Origin: Rhizobium bangladeshense
GTDB taxonomy: Bacteria > Pseudomonadota > Alphaproteobacteria > Rhizobiales > Rhizobiaceae
Direction: 5' to 3'
Assembly (NCBI RefSeq): GCF_017357245.1
Contig: NZ_CP071616.1
Coordinates: forward strand, 62,001 to 126,000
DNA length: 64,000 nucleotides
In this document: piece after piece, positions 39,880 through 48,214 of the stretch
Layout: each line of letters begins with the position of its first letter
Numbering within the stretch: the first letter of the stretch is position 1
The notes under the pieces: model-generated
Seen by the model: only the letters and a program-made list of their open reading frames with translations
Told to the model about the DNA's origin: nothing
The model's database searches: none
Program-made: the position numbers and the translations under genes

Positions 39880-40314
39880 TCACCCCAGCCAATACCTCGC
39901 CCCCGGTCCCTTGCGCCCTGCCACATCGGCAGGGTTCGCCAAGCTGCATCGGTCGATCGACAGGCAGCCGCAACCGATGCATTCGCCAAGCCCGGACCGC
40001 AGGCGCTGTAACTCGGCTATGCGCTGGTCGATACGTCTTGCCCACGCGCTCGACAGCCGCGACCAATCCCGACGTGACGGTACGCGATCGACCGGCATCT
40101 TAGCGAGTTCGGCGCCGATCTCCTCAAGCGTCAGCCCGATACTCTGTGCAAATACGATGAAAGCGATCCGCCGCAATGCAGACCGGTGGTAGCGTCGATG
40201 TCCCGAGCCGGCGCGCTCGGATGCGATCAACCCACGCTCCTCATAGAAGCGAAGAGCTGATGAGGCAACGCCGCTGCGTCGTGACACGTCGGTGATGGTA
40301 AGCATCGAATCCAT
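39880..40314 (-). CDS. soxR: SoxR redox-sensing MerR-family regulator
   Basis: A 144-residue SoxR. The MerR HTH is at 4-40 (ITDVSRRSGVASSALRFYEERGL) and the C-terminal [2Fe-2S] motif is CIGCGCLSIDRC, the exact CX2CXCX5C of SoxR, near residue 119-130. Oxidation of the cluster by redox-cycling compounds activates transcription. ATG 40305 (third residue) is an alternative start. It is divergent from an SDR and QueA-like pair, with a 16-bp SoxR-box-like palindrome between the genes, so these two are its probable targets. Confidence 0.94.
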   Translation of the reverse strand: MDSMLTITDVSRRSGVASSALRFYEERGLIASERAGSGHRRYHRSALRRIAFIVFAQSIGLTLEEIGAELAKMPVDRVPSRRDWSRLSSAWARRIDQRIAELQRLRSGLGECIGCGCLSIDRCSLANPADVAGRKGPGARYWLG

Positions 40315-40339
40315 GCATAAATAAAACCACGAAGCTCTC

Positions 40340-40370
40340 TTGACTTCAAGTTCACTTGAACTTGTAGCAG
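40340..40370 (+). promoter_or_regulatory. SoxR-type promoter and box
   Basis: TTCAAGTTCACTTGAA at 40345-40360 has perfect 7-bp arms (TTCAAGT and ACTTGAA), close to the enterobacterial SoxR box core CTCAAGTT-AACTTGAG. It overlaps a -35 box TTGACT (40340) and lies before a -10 candidate TAGCAG (40365), giving the over-long 19-bp spacer that MerR-family activators need. It should drive the SDR gene at 40400. Confidence 0.75.
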
Positions 40371-40399
40371 TTACGCGTACCCATTGAAGGAGCACCGCA

Positions 40400-41122
40400 A
40401 TGCTGGCGAATATCGATCTTCAAGGACTTCGTGTAGGGATCACTGGCGGCACTTCCGGCCTCGGACTGGCGCTTGTGCGGCAGCTTGCCGGGAAGGGTGC
40501 GAGCGTTGCCTTCGTCGCCCGCACCGCCGCGAATGTTGAACGCGTCGCAGCCGAGACGGGCGCGCATGGCATTGTCGCCGACATCGGCAAGAAGGAAGAC
40601 ATCTATCCGATCGCGATGCAGATCACTGCCAATCTTGGCGGGGTCGACGTCCTGATCAACAATGCATCGAGCCTCGGTCCCATGCCTCTGGCGCTTCTTG
40701 CCGATACGGAATGCGAGGAGCTGGAAGCGGCGGTCGTAGTCAACCTTCTCGGCATTTTCCGGCTGACGAAAGCTCTGTTCGGTGCGCTTGCCGCTTCCGC
40801 GCGCGAGGGCCGCGGCGCGCTGGTGATCAACATCTCCAGCGACGCGGCTGTCAACGCCTATCCCGGCTGGGGCGCATACGGCGCGAGCAAGGCAGCGCTT
40901 GCCCATCTGACGGCGATTTGGGACGAGGAGTCGAAATCAGATGGAATACGGTTTCTCGCGCCCGACCCTGGCGATATGGACACCCCGCTGCACGCGCTGG
41001 CGCTACCGGACGCCGATCCGTCGACCTTGAAAGACCCTGAGCTGGCCGCTGCCGAGATCATCGAAAAGATGCTCGACGCGTTGCCGGGTCACGATGTGCT
41101 TACCGCAGGAGCCCATGCGTGA
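40400..41122 (+). CDS. SDR-family oxidoreductase, SoxR-linked
   Basis: A 240-residue short-chain dehydrogenase. Cofactor motif TGGTSGLG at 14-21, the NNASS strand in VLINNASSLGP, the catalytic Ser in VINISSDAAVN and YGASKAALAHL. The preference for NADPH is not certain. It starts 30 bp after the SoxR-type promoter and its stop overlaps the GTG start of the QueA-like gene. NADPH-dependent SDRs are known SoxR targets in non-enteric bacteria, where they reduce quinones or other redox-cycling agents; the substrate here is unknown. Confidence 0.87.
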   Translation: MLANIDLQGLRVGITGGTSGLGLALVRQLAGKGASVAFVARTAANVERVAAETGAHGIVADIGKKEDIYPIAMQITANLGGVDVLINNASSLGPMPLALLADTECEELEAAVVVNLLGIFRLTKALFGALAASAREGRGALVINISSDAAVNAYPGWGAYGASKAALAHLTAIWDEESKSDGIRFLAPDPGDMDTPLHALALPDADPSTLKDPELAAAEIIEKMLDALPGHDVLTAGAHA

Positions 41123-42165
41123 CCGCCGCTGAACGCCTCGATCCGCAACCGGCCAGGCTGCTCGTCGTTGAGGCGGATGGCACCATGAGTGACCTGCCGC
41201 GGGCTCACCTCGGGGCGTTATTCGAGCCTGGCGATCTGGTTGTCGCCAACGATGCCGCAACCTTGCCTGCCAGCCTGCACGGCACGCATCTCCGATGCGG
41301 AAAGGCGATCGAGATCCGCTTAGCCGGCTGGCTGTCACCTTCCGCTCCAGTCCGCTTCCTTGCGATCGCCTTCGGCTCGGGCGATCACCGCACCCGCACG
41401 GAAGATCGGCTGCCGCCCCCTGCGCTGTCATCAGGCGATCGCCTCCAGCTCGGCCCACTTGAAGCCGTCGTCGAGCGCGTTCTCGACCATCCTCGCTTTT
41501 TCGAGCTTAGCTTCCAAGGCACCCGAGCAGCCATGTTTGCAGGACTGGCGCAGCACGGCAGGCCGATCCAATATGCGCATGTTCCCGAGCCGTTGGCACT
41601 ATGGAATGTTTGGACGAGAATCGCCTCGCAGCCGGTCGCGTTCGAGGCGCCATCGGCTTCCTTCGCGCTCGACTGGCGCACACTGCAAGTTTGGCGTCGG
41701 CGCGAGATCGGTTTTGCAACACTCACGCATGCCGCGGGCATTTCTTCCACCGGCGATCCCGCACTCGACTCGCGTCTTCCCTTCGATGAGCCGTACCACA
41801 TTTCTGAAAGTACCGTCGCGCAGGTAGCGCGGGCGCAGCTCAGCGGCAGCCGCATCATCGCGATCGGCACCAGCGTCGTGCGCGCACTTGAAGCTGCCGC
41901 CAATCCCGATGGCAGCGTGCGTGCTGGCGATGGTATTGCAACAGGGCGCATCGCACGGGGCATTCCGCTCCGCGTCGTCGATGCGGTTCTCACTGGTGTC
42001 CACCAGCCCGGCGAAAGCCATTTCGAGCTGTTGCGCGCCTTTGCCGACGATGCCCTGCTCGCCGGCGCCTCCGCAGCTCTCACTGCATGCCGCTACCGTG
42101 CGCATGAATTCGGCGATTCCATGCTGCTCAATCGGCAACCACTGCTTTATCGGCGCGGACCTTAG
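41119..42165 (+). CDS. Divergent QueA paralogue (SAM:tRNA ribosyltransferase-isomerase-like)
   Basis: A 348-residue protein whose layout follows QueA: RLLVVEADGTMSDLPRAHL, PGDLVVANDAATLPASLHG, HVPEPLALWNVW, the HAAGISSTGDPALDSRLPF segment in place of HVGLGTFRPV, GTSVVRALEAAA in place of GTTSVRTLE, and TGVHQPGESHFELLRAFA in place of NFHLPKSTLLMLVSAF. Most conserved active-site strings are changed, so it is probably not the housekeeping queuosine enzyme. A GTG start overlaps the SDR stop (GTGA), so it is co-expressed under SoxR. A possible role is transferring a SAM-derived ribosyl or related group to another substrate, which is speculation. Confidence 0.72.
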   Translation: MTAAERLDPQPARLLVVEADGTMSDLPRAHLGALFEPGDLVVANDAATLPASLHGTHLRCGKAIEIRLAGWLSPSAPVRFLAIAFGSGDHRTRTEDRLPPPALSSGDRLQLGPLEAVVERVLDHPRFFELSFQGTRAAMFAGLAQHGRPIQYAHVPEPLALWNVWTRIASQPVAFEAPSASFALDWRTLQVWRRREIGFATLTHAAGISSTGDPALDSRLPFDEPYHISESTVAQVARAQLSGSRIIAIGTSVVRALEAAANPDGSVRAGDGIATGRIARGIPLRVVDAVLTGVHQPGESHFELLRAFADDALLAGASAALTACRYRAHEFGDSMLLNRQPLLYRRGP

Positions 42166-42559
42166 ATGGATAGAGCAGTTTGCATTGCCGTGCCTTGGCT
42201 GGCCCGCCGGCACTGAAGCGTCGCATAAGGCCGGTTGGAACATCGGCTCGCTCGCGCAAGGTGGTGCTCGGCGCCTCATGATCAATGGCAGGATCCAGCA
42301 GGAAGCCGACATGGAACACCTCGTCGCTGAGTAGATCTTCGATCTCTCGGCCGATCTGTCGTGCCTGCTGGGCGCAACAGTGAATTCTGGCCGCCGACCG
42401 GCCGCGGCGGCGACGAGTTCGCGCCGGCTCTCGGGGCAGCCCGGATTCTCGCGAATGGCCGGCGCCGGCGCTTCGGCTGAGAGATATGTTTGTGCCGGAC
42501 CTTTGATATCGATACCCTGAAGATCAAGCGCAGGAATTGTCAGTAGATTTGCTGCCGAC
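42128..42559 (-). pseudogene. Probable frameshifted remnant of an unrecognised gene
   Basis: Two minus-strand frames read like parts of one protein. The upstream one (about 42390-42559) gives IPALDLQGIDIKGPAQTYL and IRENPGCPESRRELVAAAAG; the downstream one (about 42128-42370) gives REIEDLLSDEVFHVGFLLD and TTLRERADVPTGLMRRFSA. No ATG opens the first part, and the switch of frame falls near 42370. I do not recognise the family. The remaining bases up to 42691 hold one copy of a 58-bp repeat and nothing else I can support. Confidence 0.3.
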
Positions 42560-42575
42560 TAATGCTAGTCACGGC

Positions 42576-42633
42576 GGAGTTCGGGAGTCTCTCTGACCAT
42601 GGGCAGAAACAAACTGCCATTGATCCATGAGGA
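42576..42633 (+). repeat. 58-bp dispersed repeat, copy 1
   Basis: Matches 43136-43193 at 46 of 58 bases by eye, same orientation, without gaps. A further short match (GAGTGGCCG with AGC) follows in both copies, but after an extra 35-40 bases in copy 2. They bracket the BON-domain gene. Confidence 0.5.
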
Positions 42634-42691
42634 TCGTGAGTGGCCGCAGCATCTTCGGCTGGCGAAATCACGACACGGATAAGAAGGATTC

Positions 42692-42949
42692 TTACTGGGC
42701 TGACATGGTATCTGCCATTTCATCGGCGTCTCGCATCCGGTCATGCACGTTTTCGGGGCCGGCTATTGACGCGGCGATAGCCATCGCTTTCTGCCGATCC
42801 CCATAGTCGGCCACGTAACCCTCCAGCAGAACGCTTCTGCCGACCATGCTCACAGAGATCGATGAGCTTTCCAGTTCCGGTTCCGCTGACATGGCCGCCT
42901 GCACGCTCGCAAGCTGATCGTGGGCGAGGTTTTCCGGCTCGAATGTCAT
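42692..42949 (-). CDS. Small BON-domain protein
   Basis: An 85-residue protein with one BON domain (about 15-75): ISVSMVGRSVLLEGYVADYGDRQKA then AASIAGPENVHD, the usual beta-alpha-beta-beta order with the conserved Gly (split in two readings). No signal peptide is visible, unlike OsmY, so it is probably cytosolic or a fragment-like regulator. ATG 42949 follows an ideal AAGGAGG; an earlier in-frame start at 42967 would include that site. It is flanked by two copies of a 58-bp repeat. Confidence 0.8.
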   Translation of the reverse strand: MTFEPENLAHDQLASVQAAMSAEPELESSSISVSMVGRSVLLEGYVADYGDRQKAMAIAASIAGPENVHDRMRDADEMADTMSAQ

Positions 42950-43278
42950 GACAGTCCTCCTTCTCAATGCGAAGGAAACAGCAGGGAAGACGATTTAGTT
43001 CGGTGCCGGGACTTAGGTCCTACGACCGTTCCAATGCAACTTCTGCGATGCTGACCATCAGGGCTTAGTAGCGCGGGTCGTGGACCAGCATCTCCAAGAT
43101 CGCTCCCGTGAGGAAATCCATCCAAGCCTTAGGGTGGAGTTTGCGAGCCTCCCTGACCGCGGGCAGAAACATGCCGCCACTCATTCATGAGGACTTGACG
43201 GTGACGGACCAAGACGCTCGCCTAGCTGATCCCAGAGTGCGAGTGGCCGGAGCCGATCAAGGAGGTTGCGCTCGTGAC
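42950..43278. other. 329-bp gap with repeat copy 2, no gene seen
   Basis: Short open frames here have no recognisable similarity. The only structure I see is the second copy of the 58-bp repeat (43136) and the partial repeat of GAGTGGCCGGAGC near 43240. Confidence 0.5.
43136..43193 (+). repeat. 58-bp dispersed repeat, copy 2
   Basis: Partner of 42576-42633 (46 of 58 bases identical by eye). Read in one frame both copies give a short shared peptide (GRN-x-xPLIHED), so the repeat may derive from a coding sequence, but no larger gene is apparent. Confidence 0.5.
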
Positions 43279-43614
43279 TTATCTGCGAACTGGCGAGGGT
43301 AGGTGCAGTCGTCGCGCCCGTCCACCCTTCTGGACGACGTTCATCGTGACTATGCCTGCCTCATCGGCCGCACGCAAAAACACTTCCCGGAATTGTTCTG
43401 GCGCAAGTTTCCCGCCGAGTGCGTCGACGCAGGCTTTCACGGCCGCGATATATTCGTCCCCGTCATTCCGAGGCCAGTCCCTCATCAGGACGCGCGCTGC
43501 ATCTCCCAGAGTCCGTACGATCCTGCGTGTCGCTGGATCACGCAGAGCAAGTCCGACCGGCGGGAATGCCGACGATGTATCCAGCACATATTCCCGCTCC
43601 AACGCACCGTGCAC
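43279..43614 (-). CDS. DUF982 protein
   Basis: About 111 residues. The core FPPVGLALRDPATRRIVRTLGDAARVLMRDWP, then DGDEYIAAVKACVDALGG and FREVFLRAADEAGIV, follows the DUF982 pattern (read in sections). These small proteins are expanded in Rhizobiaceae, often on plasmids; their function is unknown. I use a GTG at 43614 with AGGAA before it; the frame stays open to a GTG at 43647. It lies 80 bp after the DMT transporter gene on the same strand. Confidence 0.72.
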   Translation of the reverse strand: MHGALEREYVLDTSSAFPPVGLALRDPATRRIVRTLGDAARVLMRDWPRNDGDEYIAAVKACVDALGGKLAPEQFREVFLRAADEAGIVTMNVVQKGGRARRLHLPSPVRR

Positions 43615-43693
43615 TGCGTTTCCTGCCTGTAGTATAACCGCCCGCACGTTTTATACCTTGGAATTTGAAAAACTGCGAGGGGAACTGCTTGGA

Positions 43694-44629
43694 TCACGGA
43701 GAGGCTAGCCTTTGAGTGGAGCCTCGCGGCGTGTTGAACGCCGCCATGGCCGCACAGACACCGGCAAGCTGCAGCGCCGCGCCGATCGTCTCGGCAGGAG
43801 ATGGCAACCGCCCCTCGAACATGAAGCCATAGGCAAGGCCGAAGACGGTTTCGGCAACAATAAGCTGGGCAGCGAGAGCTAGCGGCAGATGGCGGGAGGC
43901 AACCACCCAGAACAAGGTTGCGAGCCAAGAGCCGGCCAGCCCCATCACCAACGCCCAGCCGACGAAGCGCAAGACGTCGGAACCAGAGACCGTATCGGCC
44001 AGATCGAATGAAGCCAGCGGCAACAGCAGAGAGCTGCCGATCGCCGCACCGATGCCCTGCAATCCGGTCCATTGCAGTCCGCTCGGCGCTTTGGGCGACC
44101 GCATGACGGCCGCGTTGAGCAGCGCGTAGACGATCCAGATCACCAGCGCCACGGAGCTAGCGAGGATGCCGAGTATGATCGAAGTCGTAGCGGCAAGGTT
44201 GACCGCGTTGATCGTTGCGACGTTGACGACCGCCACCCCGATCATGATCATTGCCAATGGTAGGGCAAGAGCTTGCCACGGTGCGGATCGGTCCCGAAGG
44301 TTGGCAATGATCGCCAGGAACACCGGCATTGTGCCGATGATGACCGGCGGGATGGCGGCGCCGGCAAGTTCCACGGCGAAAGCGGTACTGACAAAATACC
44401 CCACATAGCCGCCTCCACCGAGAAGCAAGCCGGCCAGGAGCTGGGGCGGTGCCAATCCAACGGGCCGAAACCGCCGATCAATCATCAAGAGCAGGCAGGC
44501 GAAACCGAAGATGCCATAACGGGCGATGGTCAAATCCCATGCCGTGAAAGGCGCAATGGTGCGCGGAGCGACAAAGGTCAGTCCCCATAAGGCGCAGGTG
44601 GTGAGGCCAGCGATAATCCCCAGCAGCAT
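43694..44629 (-). CDS. DMT-superfamily (EamA) transporter
   Basis: A 311-residue membrane protein with ten hydrophobic helices in two EamA repeats. The first repeat opens LLGIIAGLTTCALWGLTFVA. The second ends with ALAAQLIVAETVFGLAYGFMF and GAALQLAGVCAAM. ATG 44629 is preceded by GGAG at six bases. It is divergent from an Lrp/AsnC-type regulator 86 bp away, the usual pairing for amino-acid exporters. Substrate unknown. Confidence 0.9.
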   Translation of the reverse strand: MLLGIIAGLTTCALWGLTFVAPRTIAPFTAWDLTIARYGIFGFACLLLMIDRRFRPVGLAPPQLLAGLLLGGGGYVGYFVSTAFAVELAGAAIPPVIIGTMPVFLAIIANLRDRSAPWQALALPLAMIMIGVAVVNVATINAVNLAATTSIILGILASSVALVIWIVYALLNAAVMRSPKAPSGLQWTGLQGIGAAIGSSLLLPLASFDLADTVSGSDVLRFVGWALVMGLAGSWLATLFWVVASRHLPLALAAQLIVAETVFGLAYGFMFEGRLPSPAETIGAALQLAGVCAAMAAFNTPRGSTQRLASP

Positions 44630-44715
44630 GATCATCTCCTTTCTGGAGCGATCATGCGATGTGACCTGCCGATTTTATATAGCAATACAGAGGATCGGCG
44701 GCTATTCTGCCCGCT

Positions 44716-45195
44716 ATGTCCAAGGCCAAAGCACCTCAAAACCTTCAATCTGAAAATTCAACGCTGGACGGCACCGATGCCCGCATCCTCGCTGCGCTCG
44801 ATTGCGATGCCCGATTGTCGATGAGCGAGCTTGCCCGCCTTGTCGGCATGTCCGCGCCGAGCGTATCGGAGAGGGTTCGTCGGCTGGAAGCCGCCGGCGT
44901 CATACGAGGGTTCACCGTTGACGTCGACACCCGTGCGATCGGCTATCAGATACGGGCCATGGTGAGGATCAGGCCGCTACCCGGCAAGCTGCACCTGGTC
45001 GAACGGCTGATTCAGGAGCGCCCGGAGTTTGTCGAGTGCGACAAGATTACGGGCGACGATCCATTTCTGGCGCGCCTGGTCGTGCATTCCATCGAGCAGA
45101 TGGACGATGTTCTTGAAGCCCTCTCGGAACACGCGGTCACCAGCACGGCCGTCATCAAGGGCACATCCGTCAAACGGCGGTTGCCGCCCCTCTAA
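44716..45195 (+). CDS. Lrp/AsnC-family regulator
   Basis: A 159-residue regulator. The HTH is in LDGTDARILAALDCDARLS and SELARLVGMSAPSVSERVRRLEAAGVI (about 15-60), followed by the RAM effector domain starting near IGYQIRAMVRIRP and containing the segment VECDKITGDDPFLARLVV. Its place back to back with a DMT transporter suggests that it controls that exporter in response to an amino acid. Confidence 0.92.
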   Translation: MSKAKAPQNLQSENSTLDGTDARILAALDCDARLSMSELARLVGMSAPSVSERVRRLEAAGVIRGFTVDVDTRAIGYQIRAMVRIRPLPGKLHLVERLIQERPEFVECDKITGDDPFLARLVVHSIEQMDDVLEALSEHAVTSTAVIKGTSVKRRLPPL

Positions 45196-45606
45196 GCGCC
45201 CCGGCCGTCTGGTCTGCAATATCGCCAGGTAAAGCCGTAGACGGCTTTCGACTATGCGTCGACGAACGTACGTCATTTGCTACTTCGCACCTGCGGTAAT
45301 TGTCATACGATTTAAAACGCTAAATTATAACAAAAATCAGTTGCTTACTCGGAGTTTCTCGACTACGTTTTTTACAGAGGAGTTCCGAAACACACCGCCC
45401 TTGCCGACGATACTCAGCGGTCGTTTGATCGCGCTTGAGGAGGATGATGACGTTGTTTGTCCGACTTCGTTTCTTCGCAATGGCGCAGCGAGTGCGTGAT
45501 CTCGTCTCGATCCGATACGGACCTGCGACGGCAAGCTGAGGCGTCGTAAACCCTTTGTTCCACTATTCTAAGATGGTGCTCCCATGTGGCGCGCCAGAGG
45601 TTTGTT
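45196..45606. other. 411-bp gap, AT-rich, no gene supported
   Basis: After the Lrp hairpin, bases about 45290-45370 are distinctly AT-rich compared with the surroundings. An open frame at 45254-45499 shows no recognisable similarity and poor composition. I see no RNA gene or repeat. Confidence 0.4.
45231..45248 (+). terminator. Possible terminator of the Lrp gene
   Basis: AAAGCCGTAGACGGCTTT is an 18-base inverted repeat 36 bases after the stop; the effective stem is six to seven pairs ending in TTT. The T-run is short, so termination is uncertain. Confidence 0.4.
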
Positions 45607-45801
45607 ATGCAAAAGCAAGCTGTCGTATTCAATGGTCAGGAAGTCGGGATCGCGGTCCCTGTCGAAAACCGCCTCAAATTCATCGCTGTCCGCTTCAATG
45701 TCATCGACCTGGACAACAGGCTCTTCAACACGGTTATCGAAATCCGGCGCGCCATCACAGAGCATCTGGCCTCCAGCGGTCGTGCGATCATCTCGCACTG
45801 A
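45607..45801 (+). CDS. Small conserved-looking protein of unknown function
   Basis: A 64-residue frame, MQKQAVVFNGQEVGIAVPV... then KFIAVRFNVIDLDNRLF and IEIRRAITEHLASSG. It reads as one beta strand pair and a helix, with sensible composition, and looks like the small cytosolic proteins common in rhizobia; I cannot name the family. An overlapping 115-codon frame on the other strand (45568-45915) is less protein-like and was not chosen. The ribosome site (AGAGG, 8 bases upstream) is moderate. Confidence 0.5.
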   Translation: MQKQAVVFNGQEVGIAVPVENRLKFIAVRFNVIDLDNRLFNTVIEIRRAITEHLASSGRAIISH

Positions 45802-45904
45802 ATGGCAGGAGATATTCTTCAACGTCACGGCAAAAACTGGGATTGCAGGCTCACTTATGAAACCCTGCAAAGCTGCCGCGTTCCAACTTGTGGGGAGATG
45901 AGGA

Positions 45905-46129
45905 ATGTTGATCACGAGCGTCCAAGAAACAGAATGGGCGGTGCTCTCGCTGTCCGTTCAATCTTGGTTTAGGCACTACAAGGCCAAACCGGACGACAAG
46001 ACATCGGAAATAATCTGCAGCGCGGCAATCGACCTTTTCAATCGCGGCCATCGCACCCAGGAGGAACTCACCAGTATATTAATCGCGCAGTTCCCCCTGA
46101 TCGCGCCTGCGCCCGCAGCCCTCCAGTAA
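45905..46129 (+). CDS. Small protein of unknown function
   Basis: A 74-residue frame after GGGGAG. It reads TEWAVLSLSVQSWFRHYKA, then DKTSEIICSAAIDLFNRGHRT and EELTSILIAQFPLI, mostly helical, with an amphipathic pattern. It follows the previous small gene by 103 bases on the same strand. No domain recognised. Confidence 0.5.
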   Translation: MLITSVQETEWAVLSLSVQSWFRHYKAKPDDKTSEIICSAAIDLFNRGHRTQEELTSILIAQFPLIAPAPAALQ

Positions 46130-46290
46130 TCGATCCGCGGCACTGGGCACATCTCGAATCCCAGGGCACTCGAAACCGATACGAGACCAGGAAATCTAGA
46201 AGGCACTGGATGACGCTTCTCTATTTGCGGGGTTGGGTCACGCCTTTTTCGTATTTCGGCGGTGGCCTCAGTTCTTGACCGAGGCGACCT

Positions 46291-46311
46291 GGGCATAGTC
46301 GCGCTATGCCC
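46291..46311. terminator. Stem-loop at the 3' side of the DUF302 gene
   Basis: GGGCATAG-TCGCG-CTATGCCC: a perfect 8-bp stem with a 5-base loop, 30 bases beyond the stop of the DUF302 gene. No T-run follows on either strand, so it may be a weak or Rho-assisted terminator for either neighbour. Confidence 0.45.
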
Positions 46312-46340
46312 GATCCCATTGCTTCTTCATTGCTGCAAGC

Positions 46341-46823
46341 TCATTGACGGACCGGCTCTGTCACCGCTTTGATGACCTCGGATGCCATCTTGAACTCCTT
46401 GCCGCGGCTGGTGATGCCATGGCGCCGCGCGATCCAGTCGAAATCCGTATAGGCGACACGGACGGTTCCATCCTTCGTTTCGTAGACGAGAACTCGGACG
46501 GGCCAATCGAGCCCGGCCACTGGATTGGCGGTGATGAACGTCGTTCCGAGCGCCGGATTGCCGAACAGGATCAGCCGCGACGGGCGGACCTTGTTGCCGG
46601 CGGCAGCACCGAGTGCTGCTTGATCGATGTCGTCGAACAGCGTGATGCCCTTCTCTGCGACGTTGCCCTTGATCTTTGAGACCGTCTCGTCGACCGAGTA
46701 GCGACTCTTTAGAACAACGACACCGTCCCGGGCACCTGCCTGGACGATAGTGGCCGGTGCCGACAGAATTATTCCTGCCACTGAAAGCGCGGCCACGAAA
46801 AATAGTCTGATCGTTTTTTGCAT
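46341..46823 (-). CDS. Periplasmic DUF302 protein
   Basis: A 160-residue protein with a signal peptide (IRLFFVAALSVAGIILSAPA, cleavage after about residue 28) and one DUF302 domain: VVVLKSRYSVDETVSKIKGN, GITLFDDIDQAALG, LILFGNPALGTTF, LDWPVRVLVYE and VRVAYTDFDWIARRHGI. ATG 46823 follows AAAGGAGGAAA. DUF302 proteins are small alpha/beta proteins of unknown role, often near stress genes. It ends the MFS-side group on this strand. Confidence 0.88.
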   Translation of the reverse strand: MQKTIRLFFVAALSVAGIILSAPATIVQAGARDGVVVLKSRYSVDETVSKIKGNVAEKGITLFDDIDQAALGAAAGNKVRPSRLILFGNPALGTTFITANPVAGLDWPVRVLVYETKDGTVRVAYTDFDWIARRHGITSRGKEFKMASEVIKAVTEPVRQ

Positions 46824-46920
46824 GTCATTTCCTCCTTTGGGTTGTGTCTGCATTCAAAGTCGTCGCCGGCTTCCGCATGGAAGGGGCGACCCCTATTCCG
46901 GCTACCACGGAAGTTGGGAT

Positions 46921-48123
46921 CTATCGGTGCGGGGCGCTTAGCGAACCCGCGAGCAGCATTGCTGCCCCGAGAGCTGCGATAAGCACGTAGACGGATGCGT
47001 TCCAGCCGACGTGATCGTAGACCTGACCAAGAACAACACTGCCGGCCATGCCTCCGGTATAGTAGGATGCGAGGTAGATGCCGCTCGCGCCAGCCTTGTC
47101 GCTCCTGGCACGTTGACCGACGACGCCGGTTGCCATTGCCTGCGCGAGGAAGGTGCCGACCGCCACCAGTGTCAAACCGATCAGGATGACCGGTAAATAC
47201 GCACTGAGAAGCGCCACGAGTCCGACGATGGCGATCGTAAGCGTCAGCACGATTCCGGTTGCCGGCCCCAGAGCGCTTGCGAGCCTGCCGGCGAAGGGCG
47301 TGGTGAAGATCGACGGGAGGAAGACGAGATAGACAAGGCCGAGCGCCATCGGTCTTACCCCGAGCGCGACAATCCGAAAGTTGACATAGGTGTAGGTGCC
47401 GATGAACACGAGGAGGATGAGGAAGCCGATACCAAAGACGCGGCGGAGTTCCGGATCGGCAAGATGTCCGCCCCAGATGCGCATGGTGAGGTTCCCGCGA
47501 TCACCGCTCCGTATCATGCTGGCCGTTCTTTTGAGCGTGAACCAAACAAGGGCGGCGCCGAGGAGGTTGAGGGCGGCAAACACCAGAAAATTTAACGAGA
47601 GGCCGCCAATCCCTGCGACGGCAGCGGAAAGCATGCGGCCGAAGAGGTTGCTGGCAACATTGCCGGTGACATAGGCGGCCAGGGCCGCGGAGGCCTTCCC
47701 CGCGGAGAAATGCTCCGACAGATAAGCGGCCGTCAGCGTGAACGCCGTCGACATGCAAAGCCCCTGAAGCACTCGCAGCGCGGCAAAGATGATGATGTTG
47801 TCGGTAAATGCCAGAAGCGTCGTTGGCACGGACAGGATCGCGAGGCTCACCCAGATGCCGTTGCGCCGGTCCAGGCCACTGCCGAAGAAGGCGACGAGCA
47901 GGCCGGCGAGTGCCATACCGAAAGTGCTGGCGTTGACGGCAAAACCCATCGCCGCGCGGCTGACCTGAAACCTCTCGACAAGGGAAGGCAATACGGCTTG
48001 CGCCGCAAAGAGATCGACCAAGGTCAAAAAGGCGATGAGCGCGATCAGCCCAAAGCGCCAACTGTCGGCGTGAATGGTCCGCTCTTGAACGGATGCCGTG
48101 ATTGGTTGTTCGAAATCGGTCAT
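46921..48123 (-). CDS. MFS transporter
   Basis: A 400-residue major-facilitator permease with twelve predicted helices. The loop 2-3 motif is FFGSGLDRRNGIWVSL, and helix 5 has AAYVTGNVASNLFGRM. The sequence resembles the YnfM/inner-membrane transport group (FAVNASTFGMALAGLLVAF). It lies downstream of a periplasmic cupin gene and upstream of the DUF302 gene, all on the minus strand with gaps of 91 and 97 bases. It may export a toxic compound or metabolite; substrate not evident. Confidence 0.9.
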   Translation of the reverse strand: MTDFEQPITASVQERTIHADSWRFGLIALIAFLTLVDLFAAQAVLPSLVERFQVSRAAMGFAVNASTFGMALAGLLVAFFGSGLDRRNGIWVSLAILSVPTTLLAFTDNIIIFAALRVLQGLCMSTAFTLTAAYLSEHFSAGKASAALAAYVTGNVASNLFGRMLSAAVAGIGGLSLNFLVFAALNLLGAALVWFTLKRTASMIRSGDRGNLTMRIWGGHLADPELRRVFGIGFLILLVFIGTYTYVNFRIVALGVRPMALGLVYLVFLPSIFTTPFAGRLASALGPATGIVLTLTIAIVGLVALLSAYLPVILIGLTLVAVGTFLAQAMATGVVGQRARSDKAGASGIYLASYYTGGMAGSVVLGQVYDHVGWNASVYVLIAALGAAMLLAGSLSAPHR

Positions 48124-48214
48124 GCTTGTTCCTCCAGGGATGCACGGCGTTTCCCTGCCGGTGCGAGGGAAACGCCGGCGAGCGATAGGGCTGCCTCAGA
48201 TGAAAGGGCAACGG

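Noticed and set aside
39569..40192. 207-codon plus-strand frame opposite soxR
   Set aside because: Antisense to an intact SoxR with all four cluster Cys; no similarity of its own.
45568..45915. 115-codon minus-strand frame opposite the small gene at 45607
   Set aside because: Less protein-like composition and weaker start than the plus-strand frame; neither is certain.
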